Shown here: piece by piece, positions 57,600 to 60,000 of the stretch
Layout of the letters: each line of letters begins with the position of its first letter
How positions within the stretch are numbered: position 1 is the stretch's first letter
DNA from: Symsagittifera roscoffensis
Lineage: Eukaryota; Xenacoelomorpha; Acoela; Convolutidae
Assembly: GCF_963678635.1 (NCBI RefSeq)
Contig: NC_087065.1
Location: 23,891,254 to 23,951,253, forward strand
Length of the DNA stretch: 60,000 bases
Direction of reading: 5' to 3'
Program-made: the position numbers and the translations under genes
The notes under the pieces: model-generated
Database searches by the model: none
What the model saw: the letters and a program-made list of their open reading frames with translations, nothing else
Told to the model about the DNA's origin: nothing

Positions 57600-57960
57600 A
57601 AGTTGACTGCCTGCGCAGTACCACAAGGGTAGGGGCGGATTTTCAAAAAAAAATTCGAAATTTTTGTATGTTTAATGAGCTCTCCCAAAGCAATTAAAAC
57701 CACATTTTTGCCAGTTTTCTGTGCCCAGACAAAAATTTGAAAAAACAAGTTTGAAAATGCCTTTTTAGGCACTTTTTGAAAAAGTATGACCAAAAAATTA
57801 CCATTTTTCGGCGCGTTCTTTGCCTTAAAAATTTTAAAATATGGCACCGAAGGCGCCTTACGAAAATTTTAGGGTCCGTCAGCCAAAACTAGATATCTCA
57901 AAATAGTACAAAGGGTTGACCCGTTGGGTCAGCAGGTGTTCGAATCCCAGTGACGACAGT
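57600..57960 (-). repeat. SINE-like family S, copy 3 (minus strand)
   Basis: The reverse complement carries GGGATTCGAACACC (B-box-like), CCCTTTGTACTATTTTGAGATATC, AAAAAGTGCCTAAAAAGG and GCTTTGGGAGAGCTC. It ends GAAAATCCGCCCCTACCC near 57620. Confidence 0.7.
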
Positions 57961-57979
57961 GGACGGGGGTTGAGATATC

Positions 57980-58330
57980 TGAGATATCTAGGATTTTCTT
58001 GGGGGCGGGGGGTGATTTTCAGAAAATTGTCAAATTTTTAGTCGGCGTTAGGTTTAGATGGACCAAATGGATTTTTTTTTGAGCTCTCCCAAAGCAGTAA
58101 AAAGACCCTGCTTAGGCTAATTTTTCAGCGCCGCAGGCAAAATTTTGAATAAACAGGCCGAAAATGCCGCCCCTTTAATCCGCCCCTGTCTGTGGCCATT
58201 TTACCACACCTTTGTACACCCCCTGTGTATTATTTTGAGATAACCATTTTTGGCTGACAGACCCTAAAATCCCTAAACTTTTCTAATTGCGCTTTTGGCG
58301 CCTGTATTTTCTAATTGTGAGGAGAATGCG
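57980..58330. repeat. SINE-like family S, two partial copies head to head
   Basis: 57980-58175 is in minus orientation (ends CTAGGATTTTC; contains GAGCTCTCCCAAAGC). 58205-58330 is in plus orientation (TTATTTTGAGATAACCATTT, GGCTGACAGACCCTAAAA). Confidence 0.65.
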
Positions 58331-58709
58331 CAATCCTAAATCCTCACCTTTACACAATTAATCTGATGGTGATCGGTGATCATTTGCTGCAAACAACACC
58401 CAAAGCTTAGAACATGTTCATTTTGTTTGCGCAGCTTTATTTGCGCAGCCTCGAAACAATCATATCTGTCATACCCGTAGGTATGCATAATGTTTAAAAT
58501 TGAATCCGAACAGATTGGCAAGCTAATAATGAATGAGACTAAGACGTAAATTCGACAACTGAATCATAACTATTTATTTTTATTTTCTGTTGACAACTCA
58601 CTAAAACTCATTGTTTAGCCTTGTATTTCAAGGTCACTTGACCAGCTCAACGCAGTGAGCCTAATAAATCTTTATACATAATATATATTGCCAATCCGGC
58701 CGGATGACA
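58331..58709 (-). repeat. Probable 3' LTR of the LTR element at the right edge
   Basis: On the minus strand a polypurine tract GAGGGGGAA (58718-58710) is followed by TGTCATCCGGCCGG. A TATA-like TATATATTATGTATAAAG comes about 20 bases later, and AATAAA-like runs lie near 58570-58580. The far end of the LTR is uncertain. Confidence 0.5.
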
Positions 58710-58768
58710 TTCCCCCTCGCAACAATAAATAAATATGTAGGTATATCAAATTTGAGTTTTACGTCTCC

Positions 58769-59875
58769 TTAGGACCTGAGTTTTACATCCCTGTGGGACT
58801 GTATTGAGTTTTTTTGTTTCTCTGCTGATACTTGCTCCTCTTTGTTCCCCTTCTCTTGGTTTTCTTCAAAGTCATTCGCTTCCTCCGGATTTTGTACACT
58901 CATCACCGACAGTACTTCTAGGTCCTTAGTTGGTTTTTCAGGGCTTTCAGCAGGTGATACCAGATCTACGATTTGAGTCGTGCTGGTTTGATCTTTCGGG
59001 CGAATCGCAGCCAGAAAGGTTAAGCAGGCTTGGTATTCAGGTGACTTTTCATGAATACCCATCTCTTTGATGAGGTTTTTTCGGCTAGGTGGCGTCTGAT
59101 CTGGTGTTTTCATTTCGTGGCTGCTTGTTTGTCTATCTGTAGGTGAATCAATTGAGAATTTCTTAGTTGGCGATTGTAAAGTGTCCTCTACTGCATTTAT
59201 GGGAATTGGGTTTCCCAATGAGCCGACAAGTGTTGACTGTGTGGTCCTATTCAATTTTCGTGTCGGTTTTGATTGTAATTGCTTAGACTGATGTTGTTTT
59301 GACCCTGGTGTTGCCTTTTGGTTAACCCTCATGGGGGACGGAGCTAAATTTTTGGACGTGGATGATCCCGAATTAGTTGTTGAGCCAAAAATGGCCGCAC
59401 GCTCTTTTTCTTGTCTTTGATCCGACTGGAATTCTATCCCTCGTATCAGCGTTTTTGGAATCGGTCGTCCCCCAGTTCTTTTCCCGGTCGCTTTTAGTTT
59501 TGACGGGCTGTTTTGTTGTTCTTTTTGTGTTAGCTTCACGGGTAGACCTGAAGCGTCTTCTTTAAACATCGGGTGTCGTTGTGCACTCGGGTTTTCTATA
59601 TCTAAAAAACGTAAACCAGGTCCAGTTCTCCGAGCGGATTTATATGCCATGTAATCACTGAGCGTTGAGAGGCAACATGAACCATTAATTAGAGGGTTAG
59701 GTACGGATGCAAAGTTTCTTAGTAACTGTGGTTGTTTTCCCTTTGTTTGGACCCACGCCGAATGTGGTGTGTACGTTAGGATTTTTCCATCGATTGTTTT
59801 GTATTTTTGTTCAAAAGTTTTTGGGTCTTTCACTTTCGTAGCGAAACTAATTGTTTTTCCTGCTACTTGCTCCAA
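58769..59875 (-). CDS. Tail/third ORF of an LTR retroelement, unknown function
   Basis: A long 368-codon minus-strand frame upstream of the polypurine tract. It opens at a TTG after a TAG at 59903-59905; the first in-frame ATG codes for the M-A-Y-K-S-A-R-R stretch (near 59650). The product is rich in Lys, Gln, Ser, Thr and Pro, without membrane segments, zinc sites or catalytic motifs, and looks largely disordered. It shares S-P-E-K-P-T-x-D-L with the tail of the 20.3-26.4 kb element. It is probably an integrase C-terminal extension or an extra protein of the element. The rest of pol lies beyond the window. Confidence 0.55.
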   Translation of the reverse strand: MEQVAGKTISFATKVKDPKTFEQKYKTIDGKILTYTPHSAWVQTKGKQPQLLRNFASVPNPLINGSCCLSTLSDYMAYKSARRTGPGLRFLDIENPSAQRHPMFKEDASGLPVKLTQKEQQNSPSKLKATGKRTGGRPIPKTLIRGIEFQSDQRQEKERAAIFGSTTNSGSSTSKNLAPSPMRVNQKATPGSKQHQSKQLQSKPTRKLNRTTQSTLVGSLGNPIPINAVEDTLQSPTKKFSIDSPTDRQTSSHEMKTPDQTPPSRKNLIKEMGIHEKSPEYQACLTFLAAIRPKDQTSTTQIVDLVSPAESPEKPTKDLEVLSVMSVQNPEEANDFEENQEKGNKEEQVSAEKQKNSIQSHRDVKLRS

Positions 59876-60000
59876 CTTCTTTTTTATTGTTTGTTCAGGT
59901 TGCTATTGTATCCCTTTATATCTAAAATTTAATCTTTCCGCTTTTCTATTTTTCACACCTGTTGTGGTATGTGGTTGATTGTCCACAATTCCAGTGTTCT

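Overview
This window is AT-rich nuclear DNA of an animal (metazoan), probably an invertebrate. It holds three split or single-exon animal genes: a mu-class glutathione S-transferase, an SLC35G-type transporter and allograft inflammatory factor 1. Introns reach 3.2 kb, and the rest is dense with decayed retroelements and simple or degenerate repeats. I see no prokaryotic gene organisation. The phylum cannot be fixed from the sequence. A putative 3' splice site 2-11 nt before the ATG of all three genes would fit an animal that uses spliced-leader trans-splicing, but 5' UTR introns explain it equally well.

Layout. 1-12.3 kb: an ~870-bp direct repeat (5-845 resuming at 5929-5943, and 10711-11581) built of degenerate ~80-bp units. 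The left copy is split by a young Ty3/gypsy-like element (846-5923) with identical 106-bp LTRs and an AAAGT target duplication. A decayed gag fragment lies between the two copies. 12.3-20.2 kb: degenerate tandem arrays, tRNA-derived SINE heads, the complete GST gene (14186-14842) and a RING-finger exon relic. 20264-26409: a full-length but mutated minus-strand Ty3/gypsy element with TCAAC target duplications and a tRNA-Ser-type primer site. 26.4-31.9 kb: second copy of a ~530-bp dispersed repeat, minisatellites, local duplications and a 400-bp MITE. 31959-36989: SLC35G-type gene on the minus strand, four coding exons, exactly 372 codons plus stop, including one GC-AG intron. 37-47 kb: repeats, a G-quadruplex-like run, a 1.5-kb pol-less LTR element (41441-42938), a nearly perfect 356-bp palindrome (43007-43362) and a non-LTR retrotransposon RT relic. 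47.1-50.7 kb: AIF1 on the plus strand, a probable non-coding first exon plus three coding exons, 147 codons. 51.6-57.4 kb: a badly decayed minus-strand Ty3/gypsy element. 57.6-58.3 kb: SINE-family copies. 58.3-60 kb: 3' LTR and tail ORF of another minus-strand LTR element that runs off the window.

The three host genes are functionally unrelated (detoxification, membrane transport, calcium/actin signalling) and show no operon-like link. Most of the novelty is in the repeat biology: nested insertions with a paralogous empty site, a deleted mini-LTR element, a long palindrome beside a small membrane-protein ORF, and retroelement tails of unknown function that share an SPEKPT motif. I found no convincing new multi-gene system.
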